From: Rhodocyclaceae bacterium
GTDB taxonomy: Bacteria; Pseudomonadota; Gammaproteobacteria; Burkholderiales; Usitatibacteraceae
Direction: 5' to 3'
Assembly (NCBI GenBank): GCA_020247545.1
Contig: JADCIX010000027.1
Span: forward strand, 1-64,000
DNA: 64,000 nt
Shown: piece after piece, positions 26,812 through 35,902 of the stretch
Numbering within the stretch: position 1 is the stretch's first letter
Layout: every line of letters begins with the position of its first letter
The notes under the pieces: generated by a model
Seen by the model: the letters and a program-made list of their open reading frames with translations, nothing else
The model's database searches: none
Told to the model about the DNA's origin: nothing
Translations under genes and position numbers: made by a program

Positions 26812-29800
26812 ATGTCAATCTCCGAAAAGACCAACGCTGCGGCAGCCGCGTCGAGACTCTCAGAACCCACCATTCCTCGAGTTGAGGCCCCCTGGCTGGT
26901 ACTCGGGGCGCTCCTGCTTTCCACTATCGTCGCCTCGGTGCAAAGCTACCGGCAGGTCAGCCAAGAGTCACAAGACCGGTTTGGCGCGCTGGCGGCGCGC
27001 GCCAAAAGCGAGATCGCCACACAGTTTCGGCAGACAGACGACGCCCTCGCGACCGCCGGTGCCATTATCGCCGCGTCGCCGCAAATCGATAATGCGCGCT
27101 GGAACAAGTATCTAGACGCCCACGAAAAACGTTCGTCCACGATACCCGGTTTGGCGCGCATGGAGTATCGCGCCGCACAAGACACAGGCAACGGCACCCA
27201 ATTTCCATCGCCAGCCTCAGCATTGGTTCGTGTGATACCGGAAGTCACGATCGTCGGTGATGAGCTTGCCCGGTCAGAATTGATTGATCAAGCGATGCTG
27301 GCGGCGAAGCGATCACAACGCATGGCCGCCACGGGTATCCTGCCGCCTGTAAACCTTCAGGATGCCGCCGAATTTGTCGCCCTAGTGAAACCACTGTTTC
27401 CCGCTTTCACGGACACCGACCAGCCAATTGGCTATCTGGTCGCATTTGTGCGCCCCGCCGACCTGCTGGCGTTAGTTGCTCGTAGTAACGATCAGCGACT
27501 CACACTTGAACTGACTGAAGCCACGGCGAAATCAGGCAACGCAGCGGCACCCGCCTTAAGAAGTGACCTTCGTGCTTCCAACCGCAGCGCTAACTTCGTC
27601 GCGCCGCTCGAACTCGTCATCGGTCAGCGTAGCTGGAACCTGCGCGTCGAGAGTTCGTCGGCGCTCGACGCGGAGCTCACTAATCGAGCACCGCAGACAA
27701 TACTGTTGATCGGAGTCATCGGCACGGGCCTGCTAGCTGCTTTGGTATGGTTGCTAACAAGGCTGCGTGAACAAGCGGTTGCACTGGCTGAAAGCATGAC
27801 ACTGAAGTTACGCGATCAAGTCAAGTTTACCGATGACCTCATCGAACTCAACCCAAATCCGATCTATCGAAAGGACGCCAGAGGGCGGTTCGTGGTGGTA
27901 AACCGTGCGTGGGAGCAGCTAAACCAGCGGCGACGTGAAGACGTGATTGGCAAAACCAACGCCGAGTTGGCAAATCCTGTGGGCACATCATCGTTGCCGG
28001 ACCTAGACGACGATGTTCTCGATTCGCATTCCGGTTTTGAGGTGGGTGAGACGTTTCTAACCACATCCACAGGCCAACAAGTGCCAACCATCCTCGCCCG
28101 ACAGGTGGTGCGCCGCACAGACGGCAGCATCGACGGTATCATCGGCACAGTCACCGATGTTACACAAATCAAGCTCCTAGAGCGCGAGCTGGCTCTGCAA
28201 CGCGAACAGCTCGACTTGGTGATTCGCTCCTCACAGCAGGGCATTCTCGATGTCGAGTTACACGATGGCGGAAAGGCGTACTACTCAGAGCGCTTCCAAG
28301 AGATTCTTGGGTTTGAACTCGGCGAGTTCCCGAAGAATCTCGGCTGGGATATGTGGGTGCACCCAGACGACATTGCGGAGTTTCGGGTAGCACTCGCGCG
28401 GCACTTTAAACGCGAGTCACCTTTTCTTGACGTCGAGTGTCGGGCGCTTCGGGCGCGAGGCGGGCATATGTGGTTGCGCGTCCGGGGAATTGCGCTTTAC
28501 GACAACAGTGGCCGAGCAACGCGGTTCATCGGATCTATCGTGGACGTCACGGAACGTCGAGAGGCCGAAGAGCAACTCATTGAGGCCAGCGTGCGTGTCA
28601 CCGAGGCGGCACGCGCGAAAGAGTCTTTCCTCGCAACAATGAGTCACGAGATCCGCACCCCGATGAACGGGGTGCTCGGCATGGCCGGGCTGCTAGCCGA
28701 CACCCAGCTCGATGACGAGCAGCGCGACTACATTCGGCTGATTCGGGCCTCTGGCGACACATTGCTACGCCTGATCGACGACGTATTGGATTTTTCCAAA
28801 ATCGAATCCGGACGAATGACTCTAGAAGCGGTGAGTGTTGAACTTGCAGGCGTTGCTGAGGAGGCCTTCGAGTTGGTCGCCGAGAAGGCCCGTGAAAAGA
28901 GAATTGCACTGGTCTACGATCTGCGTGATGATGTCCCCTTCTACATCTTGGGAGACGCAACCAGGCTGAGACAAATATTTCTCAACCTGCTATCCAACGC
29001 CATCAAGTTCACTGATGCGGGTGAGATCTCGTTGCACATGCGATGTGAATCGCTTCCCGATCAACGTATCAAGTTGTTTGCGAGTGTAAGTGATACAGGA
29101 ATTGGCATTCCCGCAGATCGCATAAACAAGCTGTTTGAGGCGTTTACCCAAGTCGATGCATCGACAACCAGGAAGTACGGCGGCACTGGCTTGGGTCTGG
29201 CAATCGTAAAACGATTAGTCAACATGATGGGAGGTGAAGTTGCTGTCGACAGCGTGGAAGGCGAGGGTTCGACGTTTCGTTTCACTATCGTCACTCATCG
29301 CGCACGCGGTCCTATTCGTCCCCACATGCAGCGCGGGCTGCCGGAATTCTTGGGCAAGAGAATTTTGCTCATTGATAACGTCGCGTCAAGGCGCGGCTCG
29401 TCCGCATATCGGTATCAGCGTTGGGGGTTTCAAGTCGTCGAAACCGATCTACCAGACGCACCATCACGACTACAGGAATCGGGAGCGAACGCGATTGATA
29501 TCCTTATCACCGATAGCTCACTTAACGAGGACGCTTCCGCAGCCGTTGGCGAAGCCATCGCCGCCCAAAACACATCTCGGCAAAGCGAGGGCAAGCCGCC
29601 AATCGTTGTCATCCTGATGTCCAGTATTTCGCGTACCGAGCTTTCCCTGAATCGGTCTTTGCAACTGGTACCACACCAGATGTTCGTCATTAGACCGGCG
29701 GGTGCCGCGCGGATGTTTGACGTTCTCACCCAGGCCGCTACCGGCGTGCTGAAGAATGATGTGGCGACACGGCCATTCTTACCTGAGCCAGTCTACGACA

Positions 29801-30846
29801 CTGAGTTTACCAACGCGAACAAACACAAATCCAAACAGACGGCATCAGGTTCGACGAGCGGCACTGCGCCGAGCGCACCCAGCGCACCGTCCAACAAGGA
29901 GAGCCTCAACATTTTGATCGCCGAAGACAATGAGGTGAATCAGCGGGTGATCGAAGGCATGCTGCGCCGCTTGGGCCACCGGGTCACCATTGTTGCCGAC
30001 GGCGAGAGCGCCGTGAGTGCGGCTGCCAAAGCGGTGGCCACCGACGAGGTGCCGCTTGATATCATCTTGATGGATATTCATATGCCAGTCTTGGATGGCG
30101 TCGGTGCAACACGAGAACTCAAGCGCCGCTTTACCAGCCAGACTCCAAGCGAAATACAGCTGCCCCGGGTGCCTATCGTTGCGATGACGGCACATGCCCT
30201 AGCCGGTGACCGCGAGCATTATTTGAACGAAGGGTTCGACGACTATATTTCTAAGCCCATTCGGCGGGATGATCTGTTGGCGCTGCTCAAGCGCTGTGTT
30301 CGGCATAAGTTCATCGACACCGACGATAGAGACCGGCCACTTGCTCAAGTTAACGCCGTTGCCGCCGCGCCTACCGGCCAAACAAGCAATACTATAGAAC
30401 AGGCCGCCCGATTTACCCCTGATCTTAGTGGACTCGCAATTCTAGATTTCGAACAATTAGAGGACCTGCGCGGTTTGCCAGCCGACGTTAATGGTAGCGC
30501 TCCAGAGCAAACGCTCATCGCCCTGTTTCAGGAAAAATCCCAAGAACGCTTGCGCAAGATGGCATCTTGCCTCGTCGATTCAAACTGGCTGCTACTCGGC
30601 GATCTTTCACACAGCCTAAGGGGGGCCTCCGCGAGCATCGGCTTTCCGAGAGTATCGGCGGCGTGCAAAGCGCTTGAACTGGCAGCACGACGACTATCGC
30701 CCAAGCCTGGCTTCCCGCCTACAGTGTCCTCCGACCCGATGCCGACGCAAGGTCAAATGGACGAACTCTACGAAGATATAAAACGCCATTTCTACGAAGC
30801 CGATATGGCGCTAACCAAGTGGCTCGCAGAATTGCCAGCGGAGTGA
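26812..30846 (+). CDS. Hybrid sensor histidine kinase (CHASE-PAS-PAS-HisKA-HATPase-pseudoREC-REC-Hpt)
   Basis: A 1344-residue membrane sensor. The first membrane helix is at about 27-46; an extracytoplasmic CHASE-type domain spans about 50-295 (TIPGLARMEYRA is characteristic); the second helix is at about 300-318. Two PAS domains follow (about 340-465 and 470-590). HisKA has its His near 612 (ATMSHEIRTPMNGVLGM). HATPase has NLLSNAIKFTDAG, SDTGIGIP and GGTGLGLAIVKRL. A first receiver (about 845-970) is degenerate; a second (about 1030-1165) has AEDNEVNQRV, LMDIHMPVLDG and YISKPIRR. A C-terminal Hpt domain has its His near 1266 (LSHSLRGASASIG). Signal and output are unknown; the Hpt suggests relay to an unlinked regulator. 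Confidence 0.92.
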   Translation: MSISEKTNAAAAASRLSEPTIPRVEAPWLVLGALLLSTIVASVQSYRQVSQESQDRFGALAARAKSEIATQFRQTDDALATAGAIIAASPQIDNARWNKYLDAHEKRSSTIPGLARMEYRAAQDTGNGTQFPSPASALVRVIPEVTIVGDELARSELIDQAMLAAKRSQRMAATGILPPVNLQDAAEFVALVKPLFPAFTDTDQPIGYLVAFVRPADLLALVARSNDQRLTLELTEATAKSGNAAAPALRSDLRASNRSANFVAPLELVIGQRSWNLRVESSSALDAELTNRAPQTILLIGVIGTGLLAALVWLLTRLREQAVALAESMTLKLRDQVKFTDDLIELNPNPIYRKDARGRFVVVNRAWEQLNQRRREDVIGKTNAELANPVGTSSLPDLDDDVLDSHSGFEVGETFLTTSTGQQVPTILARQVVRRTDGSIDGIIGTVTDVTQIKLLERELALQREQLDLVIRSSQQGILDVELHDGGKAYYSERFQEILGFELGEFPKNLGWDMWVHPDDIAEFRVALARHFKRESPFLDVECRALRARGGHMWLRVRGIALYDNSGRATRFIGSIVDVTERREAEEQLIEASVRVTEAARAKESFLATMSHEIRTPMNGVLGMAGLLADTQLDDEQRDYIRLIRASGDTLLRLIDDVLDFSKIESGRMTLEAVSVELAGVAEEAFELVAEKAREKRIALVYDLRDDVPFYILGDATRLRQIFLNLLSNAIKFTDAGEISLHMRCESLPDQRIKLFASVSDTGIGIPADRINKLFEAFTQVDASTTRKYGGTGLGLAIVKRLVNMMGGEVAVDSVEGEGSTFRFTIVTHRARGPIRPHMQRGLPEFLGKRILLIDNVASRRGSSAYRYQRWGFQVVETDLPDAPSRLQESGANAIDILITDSSLNEDASAAVGEAIAAQNTSRQSEGKPPIVVILMSSISRTELSLNRSLQLVPHQMFVIRPAGAARMFDVLTQAATGVLKNDVATRPFLPEPVYDTEFTNANKHKSKQTASGSTSGTAPSAPSAPSNKESLNILIAEDNEVNQRVIEGMLRRLGHRVTIVADGESAVSAAAKAVATDEVPLDIILMDIHMPVLDGVGATRELKRRFTSQTPSEIQLPRVPIVAMTAHALAGDREHYLNEGFDDYISKPIRRDDLLALLKRCVRHKFIDTDDRDRPLAQVNAVAAAPTGQTSNTIEQAARFTPDLSGLAILDFEQLEDLRGLPADVNGSAPEQTLIALFQEKSQERLRKMASCLVDSNWLLLGDLSHSLRGASASIGFPRVSAACKALELAARRLSPKPGFPPTVSSDPMPTQGQMDELYEDIKRHFYEADMALTKWLAELPAE

Positions 30847-30882
30847 GCACAAGCGGTGCCCTCCTCAGTAGCAATAGCCGCG

Positions 30883-32205
30883 TTACTTCTTTTCCGGCAA
30901 TGCTGGCGCGGAGGATGCACCGCTGACCCGTTGTTTAGCATATGCCGTCCATAGGCGCGCAACTTCAGTGCCACCCTCAACACTTTGCACCATTGCCAGT
31001 GTCTCGACAGCCTTTGCTCGTTCGCCCGCGATGGCATACGCAATGCCCAAACGAAGACGCGCGTCTTCCGGTCGCCGGATCCCTGGGCGCGAAATACCTT
31101 GTTCCATCATTGGCAGCCCCTTGTCGCTCTCGCCGTTATAGACGTAGTTGAGGCCTGAGTTAAACAGACCGGGCCCTTCTTTGGCTCTGGCCGCCTCTGC
31201 CGAAGTGCGTGCCATGTTCTTAACATCATCGGCAGCATCACGGTCCACGAGGTCTCGAAACTGCTTGTGTTCAGCGGAACTTAGTGCGCCGGCTTTAAAT
31301 CCCGCTTCCATGACTTTTGCAGCCTCGATCGGGAATCCCGCTTGTTTGGCAGACTGCGCGACAAACATGTATTGGCTCGCGGTAAGTGGTTGCCCTAGCG
31401 TCATTTTCAGACGAAAAATATCTGTCATGTAACGCTCGTTGACCACCGGGTTGCGTGCCACCCGGGCAATGTAGTCCAGCCAGTAATCATTGCTTGGGTA
31501 AGCGACCACCAATCGCTCCAACACGCCGACATATGCGGTGTCATCGTTCGACCGCAGGGCGATTGTCCCCGCAAGCCGGAGTAGCTCTTGGGTGGGCGTT
31601 TTACCTGCCTTCTCATCGTCCGCGATGGCGGCGTTGGCTTCTTTAGTCGCGGTCGGCAAATCTTCACCCAACACCAATGCTTGGATCATAAGCATGCGCG
31701 TTTGCGGCGCAGCGCCCCCGCTTTCGATGGAACGCTTTGCCCACGCCGCTGCGGATTTATAGTCTTTAAGCAAGTAAAAGGCAGAGGTAATAGCCTCGGA
31801 GAATTGTGTGCGCTCGGCGATTGTGAGCCTGCCACTATCTACCGCGATCTGAAAAGACCTGGCCGCCGTGGTGTGGTCGGAGATCGCTGCTGCCGCCGGG
31901 CCACGTAGCCGCTCGAGAATGTAGACTTCGTACGGCGTCTTGGCTGCGATCTTGTCCGCTTCCGCCAGTTTCGCCAACGCCTCCTTGAATTGTTTGGCGT
32001 TAATTAACTCCTGAGCCGCTTTCAGCTCCTTCCCTAGCTCCGGGCGCAGCGTTTCAGCTGGTTTCGCGGCCTCTGCCGATGCCTGGGCGTACGCAGGCGG
32101 GCCCAAAGGTGCGGATACAGAAAACATCACGATGGCAAATGAGGCCACCAGCGTTGGGGTTTTCAATCTGCTCACTACATTGAGGCGGCAACTCTTCGCA
32201 TTCAT
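30883..32205 (-). CDS. Periplasmic TPR-repeat protein
   Basis: A 440-residue protein with a signal peptide (cleavage near PAYAQAS, residue about 40). The mature part consists of helical TPR-like repeats: KELKAAQELINAKQFKEALAKLAEADKIA, STTAARSF-like pairs and LRLGIAYAIAGERAKAVETL. No enzyme motif is seen. Proteins with this layout in related bacteria are often encoded near TonB/ExbBD genes, but none lies here. It is convergent with the hybrid kinase, with a 36-bp gap. The function is unknown. Confidence 0.8.
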   Translation of the reverse strand: MNAKSCRLNVVSRLKTPTLVASFAIVMFSVSAPLGPPAYAQASAEAAKPAETLRPELGKELKAAQELINAKQFKEALAKLAEADKIAAKTPYEVYILERLRGPAAAAISDHTTAARSFQIAVDSGRLTIAERTQFSEAITSAFYLLKDYKSAAAWAKRSIESGGAAPQTRMLMIQALVLGEDLPTATKEANAAIADDEKAGKTPTQELLRLAGTIALRSNDDTAYVGVLERLVVAYPSNDYWLDYIARVARNPVVNERYMTDIFRLKMTLGQPLTASQYMFVAQSAKQAGFPIEAAKVMEAGFKAGALSSAEHKQFRDLVDRDAADDVKNMARTSAEAARAKEGPGLFNSGLNYVYNGESDKGLPMMEQGISRPGIRRPEDARLRLGIAYAIAGERAKAVETLAMVQSVEGGTEVARLWTAYAKQRVSGASSAPALPEKK

Positions 32206-32369
32206 AGGTATTCAGACAAGATGTATTGGAAACGAGCCCTTATTATCTTTCGGTTTTGCCTGAATTTAGCGTAAATACGACAAATGTTGCGACAGATCAG
32301 ACGTACCCTAGCGGGTCGGCGTAACATTTGCCGCTACCTGCGACAGGCAAAGCTTTTGCACAGGCCTAG

Positions 32370-33329
32370 ATGGATCCTACCCAAATTGTAGAAGACTCAG
32401 AAGACCCGAAACATACGCCGGCGGATCGGCACGCCGCGGCGGCACGGAGTACGTGGATAAGTGTCTGGGTAAACATCCTACTTACCATGACGCAGATCGG
32501 GGTGGGCATCGCCGCAAAGTCCCAGGCGTTAGTCGCTGACGGCATTCACTCACTGTCAGATCTCGTCGCCGACTTTGTCGTGCTACTCGCAAATCGGCAC
32601 AGCCAAAAAGACGCAGACGAAGATCACCCATACGGGCATCAGCGTTTTGAGACAGCCGCATCACTGGTGCTCGGGATGCTGTTGCTCGGCGTTGGCGCAG
32701 GAATGCTGTGGTCGGCATTTCGAAAGCTTGAAGATCCTGAAAGCGTTCAACAAGTACATGTCATCGCCCTCTGGGTGGCGATCGGTGCGCTTATTGCGAA
32801 AGAAACACTGTTTCGCTACATGCTCCGCGTCGCCAAGCTTGTGAAATCTAGCATGCTGGTAGCGAATGCATGGCACGCACGATCGGATGCGGCCTCCTCA
32901 TTAGTGGTGAGCATCGGCATCATCGGTAACCTCTCAGGATTTCCCATCTTGGATCCCATCGCTGCACTGATCGTCGGTTTTATGGTGGTAAAAATGGGTT
33001 GGACATTTGGGTGGGACGCATTACACGACTTGATGGATCGCTCGATAGACGAGCAAGAAGTCGCAGCCATACGTCAGACCCTTGTCGAGACTCCCGGGGT
33101 AATCAACGTACACGATGTTCGAACGCGGAAAATGGGGGATATGATCATCGTCGATGCACATCTCGAGGTTGACGCTACTATTACTGTAGAAGCCGGGCAT
33201 GACATCGCCGTCCTCGCGCGCGACCGGGTCCTTATGCGGCACCGCGTGTTGAACTTGATGACACACATTGACCCTTGGCGGTGCCCGGATCGTGACCACG
33301 ACGCACCACCCCCGCAGCAGGCGTCATGA
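32370..33329 (+). CDS. Cation diffusion facilitator (FieF-like metal exporter)
   Basis: A 319-residue CDF transporter. Six membrane segments lie within residues about 28-220. The transport-site motifs are present: VADGIHSLSDLVADF in TM2 (His-x3-Asp) and NAWHARSDAASSLVV in TM5 (HxxxD). A short histidine-bearing loop (DEDHPYGHQRFET) follows TM2. The C-terminal cytoplasmic metal-sensing domain (about 225-300) has VHDVRTRKMGDMIIVDAHLEVD. It exports Zn2+, Fe2+ or Mn2+ by proton antiport; the site residues (Asp and His) do not settle the metal. The manganese exporter downstream makes metal detoxification the likely theme. Confidence 0.92.
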   Translation: MDPTQIVEDSEDPKHTPADRHAAAARSTWISVWVNILLTMTQIGVGIAAKSQALVADGIHSLSDLVADFVVLLANRHSQKDADEDHPYGHQRFETAASLVLGMLLLGVGAGMLWSAFRKLEDPESVQQVHVIALWVAIGALIAKETLFRYMLRVAKLVKSSMLVANAWHARSDAASSLVVSIGIIGNLSGFPILDPIAALIVGFMVVKMGWTFGWDALHDLMDRSIDEQEVAAIRQTLVETPGVINVHDVRTRKMGDMIIVDAHLEVDATITVEAGHDIAVLARDRVLMRHRVLNLMTHIDPWRCPDRDHDAPPPQQAS

Positions 33330-33340
33330 TGCAAATGTTG

Positions 33341-33919
33341 CTACGACGTCAAGAGTTTGTCCGCGCCGATTAGCGTTAATACACCCATTGCGGCAAAAAT
33401 GGCAGCAGCGATTCCATGTACTAATTTCATCGGAATCTTCGCCGCGAAATTGTTACCGATAAAAACCGCCGGCACATCGGCGATCAACATCCCCAGAGTG
33501 GTACCGGCAATTACCATTATCGGTGCGGCGTAGTGTGCTGCTAGGGCAACTGTGGCAAGCTGCGTTTTGTCGCCCATCTCCGCGAGAAAAAACGTGACAA
33601 ACGTCGCACCAAAGATACCTAGACGTTGGGCAACCTGAGTTTCTTCATCTTCGATCTTGTCGGGAATCAGTGTCCAAGCGGCCATTGTGAGAAAAGACAA
33701 GCCGAGCGCCCAACGCATGATGTGTGGACTGACCACGGAAGTGATCCACGCGCCGAGAGCACCAGCGAGGCCATGATTGATCAGGGTAGCCGTCAGAATG
33801 CCAAGAATAATTGGGGCCGGCTTCTTGAAACGCGCCGCGAGGATAAAGGCAAGCAACTGCGTTTTGTCGCCGATTTCCGCAAGCGCAACGACGCCGGTTG
33901 AAACGAGAAGTGATTCCAT
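33341..33919 (-). CDS. GDT1/UPF0016-family manganese exporter
   Basis: A 192-residue protein with six membrane segments in two inverted halves, each with the family signature: LAEIGDKTQLLAFILAARF in the first and LAEMGDKTQLATVALAAHY in the second. Bacterial members (MneA/MntX type) export Mn2+. The start is at MESLLVSTGVVALAEIGDKT (33919). The yybP-ykoY riboswitch just upstream supports both function and regulation by Mn2+. Confidence 0.92.
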   Translation of the reverse strand: MESLLVSTGVVALAEIGDKTQLLAFILAARFKKPAPIILGILTATLINHGLAGALGAWITSVVSPHIMRWALGLSFLTMAAWTLIPDKIEDEETQVAQRLGIFGATFVTFFLAEMGDKTQLATVALAAHYAAPIMVIAGTTLGMLIADVPAVFIGNNFAAKIPMKLVHGIAAAIFAAMGVLTLIGADKLLTS

Positions 33920-33979
33920 CGAAATGCCCTAGCCGGTGAATGACGAATGACCACATGACTCCCACCAGCAAGATGGATT

Positions 33980-34095
33980 CACGCAGCCAAAAGTCTCGCT
34001 AAGCATATGCCGCTTGCACCATAGCGCCTGAAAGTTCGGGGTGCCAAGTCTGTTGATGCAAGCCACCCAGTGCGGGGTGAAGCTACTCCCTGATG
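33980..34095 (-). ncRNA. yybP-ykoY (Mn2+) riboswitch upstream of the manganese exporter
   Basis: On the minus strand the leader of the GDT1-family gene contains GGGAGTAGC (34091-34083), the L1-side signature of the yybP-ykoY motif. About 90 bases later comes AGCGAGACTTTTGGC (about 34000-33986), matching the L3-side CGAGACCUUUGCC signature. These two loops build the Mn2+ site. A TATAAT -10 box lies at 34110-34105, so transcription would start just before the motif. Between riboswitch and gene are about 60 bases for an expression platform. Gene ON with high Mn2+ is expected from the class. Confidence 0.85.
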
Positions 34096-34104
34096 ACACT
34101 AGAA

Positions 34105-34110
34105 TTATAA
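34105..34110 (-). promoter_or_regulatory. -10 box for the riboswitch-controlled manganese exporter
   Basis: TATAAT on the minus strand, 14 bases upstream of the riboswitch core. No good -35 box is seen at 17 bp. Confidence 0.55.
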
Positions 34111-34144
34111 CCGAGCCGAGCAGTCGCCCGGGCGGAGAAGGGAG

Positions 34145-34190
34145 GATGACAAAAAACAAAAACGCCCACACGAGGCGGGGCATTCCAAAG
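34145..34190 (-). terminator. Second tandem terminator left of the island
   Basis: The minus strand reads GCCC - 10-base loop - GGGC, followed by GTTTTTGTTTTTTG. The 20-bp segment 34150-34169 is identical to 34272-34291, part of the first terminator, 122 bp away. It protects the riboswitch promoter region from upstream read-through, or ends a short RNA (see findings). Confidence 0.55.
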
Positions 34191-34271
34191 GGGATTGTGC
34201 CGGTCTCGCTCTGTCCGATCCCGGCATCTGCTTAGTCGAACCCGACGGGGTTCTTTCCGACGAAGGAAGAT

Positions 34272-34314
34272 CAAAAAACAAAAACGCCCACTTGAAGTGG
34301 GCGTTGTTGTTTTT
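34272..34314 (-). terminator. Original terminator of the tRNA-Ala/tRNA-Glu operon, now separated from it
   Basis: A strong stem ACGCCCAC/GTGGGCGT with loop TTCAA is followed on the minus strand by TTTTTGTTTTTTG; the plus side also has a T run. It lies directly after the displaced 3' half of tRNA-Glu at attL, so it is most simply the old end of the tRNA transcript, moved away when the island inserted. Confidence 0.8.
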
Positions 34315-34358
34315 TGGCGTCCCCACGGGGATTCGAACCCCGGTTACCGCCGTGAAAG
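34315..34358 (-). repeat. attL: 44-bp direct repeat, displaced 3' half of tRNA-Glu
   Basis: These 44 bases are identical to 40954-40997, the 3' half of the intact tRNA-Glu gene (CCA end, acceptor 3' strand, T-arm, variable loop and anticodon loop/stem 3' side). Beyond base 34358 the two copies diverge. Such a repeat at an anticodon loop is the usual crossover footprint of tyrosine integrases. Confidence 0.93.
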
Positions 34359-34467
34359 AGTTCTAACGTGGTCTAAAGTAGACACAAGTAGACTACCTAA
34401 CCCTTTGAATCGCTTGTAAATAGGGGCTTTCAAGCCTATCATTGTCTACAGCGGTCTAGCCAAGAAA

Positions 34468-34487
34468 TCTAGACACCATCTAAACAC
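34468..34487 (+). repeat. Left pair of TCTARACAC repeats (putative integrase arm sites)
   Basis: TCTAGACAC (34468-34476) and TCTAAACAC (34479-34487) start 11 bp apart, one helical turn. A related AGTAGACAC lies at 34377-34385. A matching pair sits at the other end of the island. Confidence 0.65.
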
Positions 34488-34507
34488 GGGACTTTCAAGG
34501 GGGTTCC

Positions 34508-35788
34508 ATGGCTCAGAAAATGCGCGATGGGCAGTTGGAAAAGCGATCCAACCGCCTGAAATTGCCGCTTCGCACGCGGAAATACAAAATCCTCGATACG
34601 GGCGTAGCACTGAGCTACCGCCGAACGTCTGAGGATTACGGCACATGGGCTGTTCGGCTCGTTTTGGCTGACGGCAGATACACGCTAGAGACGCTTGGCA
34701 CAGCCGACGACTACGCAGACGCCAACGGGCAAACGATCTTGAGTTTTGGGCAAGCCCAAGCCAAGGCACTCAAACGCCACAAAGAACTTCAGCAAGCCGG
34801 GGGCGTGATTAAAGCCGCGACCACGGTAAAGGAAGCCTCAGAACATTATCTGGAATGGTTCAGGACGCATAGCAAGTCCATAGCGGCCACGGAAACCACG
34901 ATCAAGGCACATATCCTGCCGACGTTCGGGGAAACGCCCTTGGAAGACCTGAAAGCCGAGCGAATCAAATCTTGGCACACCCGACTAGCGACCAAGGCCG
35001 CAAGGAAGCGAACCCGCAAAGGCGCAGCAATCGCACACCGCGCCAAGCCGGAAACCGACGACGAAAAACGCTCCCGCAAATCCACGGCAAACCGCATCCT
35101 TACCGTTTTCAAGGCGATGTTAAACAAAGCCTACGAAGACGCCCTCGTTTCAACCAACGACGCTTGGAAGCGGGTAAAGCCATTCTCAGATGTTGACGAA
35201 CCCGTGATTCGTTTTCTCAAACCCGAGGAAGCCACGCGACTAATCAACGCTTGCCCGGAAGACTTTCGCCGATTGATAAAGGCCGCACTAATGACGGGCG
35301 CTCGTTACTCCGAACTGGCCGGAATGAAGGTAGAGGACTACTCGCCCGACACAAAGCAAGTCTTTATTCGCCCGAGTAAATCAGGCAAGGGCCGACACGT
35401 TCCACTAACGACTGAGGGCGCGGCATTGTTCGCAACGTGTACCGATGGCAAGACTGGCGACGCCCTAGTTTTTCAACGCAGTGACGGCGCGGCATGGGGG
35501 AAAAATTATCAAGTTCGCCCGTTATTGGAAGCCTGCAAAGTTGCCAAGATCGCGCCCTCGATTGGGTTCCACGAATTGCGCCATACCTACGCAAGTTTTC
35601 TAGCGAACGCCGGGGCCGACTTGCTCACGATCTCAAAACTACTTGGCCACGCGGACACCCGCATAACCTCACGCCACTACGCGCACCTATGCGACAAGAC
35701 ACTTCGCAACGCTGTAGACAAGTTCCTGCCGTCACTGACAGCAGAACCTAAGACCAAAGTAACACCGATCAAACGCAAGGCCGCTTAG
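34508..35788 (+). CDS. int: Tyrosine recombinase (island integrase)
   Basis: A 426-residue site-specific recombinase. The N-terminal region (about 30-90) resembles the arm-binding domain of phage integrases. A SAM-like core-binding domain spans about 100-215. The catalytic domain holds Arg near 266 (MTGARYSELAGM), Lys in KSGKGRHVPL, HELRHTYASFLANAG near 355 (His-x-x-Arg), GHADTRITSRHYAHL with the second His and the Tyr nucleophile near 391. The ATG is preceded by aaggggg. It starts 150 bp inside attL and reads into the island. It should integrate and, with an excision factor, excise the element at tRNA-Glu. Confidence 0.95.
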   Translation: MAQKMRDGQLEKRSNRLKLPLRTRKYKILDTGVALSYRRTSEDYGTWAVRLVLADGRYTLETLGTADDYADANGQTILSFGQAQAKALKRHKELQQAGGVIKAATTVKEASEHYLEWFRTHSKSIAATETTIKAHILPTFGETPLEDLKAERIKSWHTRLATKAARKRTRKGAAIAHRAKPETDDEKRSRKSTANRILTVFKAMLNKAYEDALVSTNDAWKRVKPFSDVDEPVIRFLKPEEATRLINACPEDFRRLIKAALMTGARYSELAGMKVEDYSPDTKQVFIRPSKSGKGRHVPLTTEGAALFATCTDGKTGDALVFQRSDGAAWGKNYQVRPLLEACKVAKIAPSIGFHELRHTYASFLANAGADLLTISKLLGHADTRITSRHYAHLCDKTLRNAVDKFLPSLTAEPKTKVTPIKRKAA

Positions 35789-35818
35789 CAATTTAGACTA
35801 AAGCCTTGCAACAAAAAA

Positions 35819-35872
35819 GCCGCGCATAGGTTCGCTACCGAAAACCCATCCCCCTTGTTGGGCTTGCGCGGC
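35819..35872 (-). terminator. Long-loop hairpin after int
   Basis: GCCGCGCA (35819-35826) pairs with TGCGCGGC (35865-35872); an inner CCCA/TGGG may extend it. On the minus strand it is followed by TTTTTTG. No gene on that strand ends here, so its role is uncertain; it may instead be a leader structure for the next gene. Confidence 0.4.
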
Positions 35873-35902
35873 TTCCTCGATCAAGGGTCCCAAGGGGAAA
35901 AC

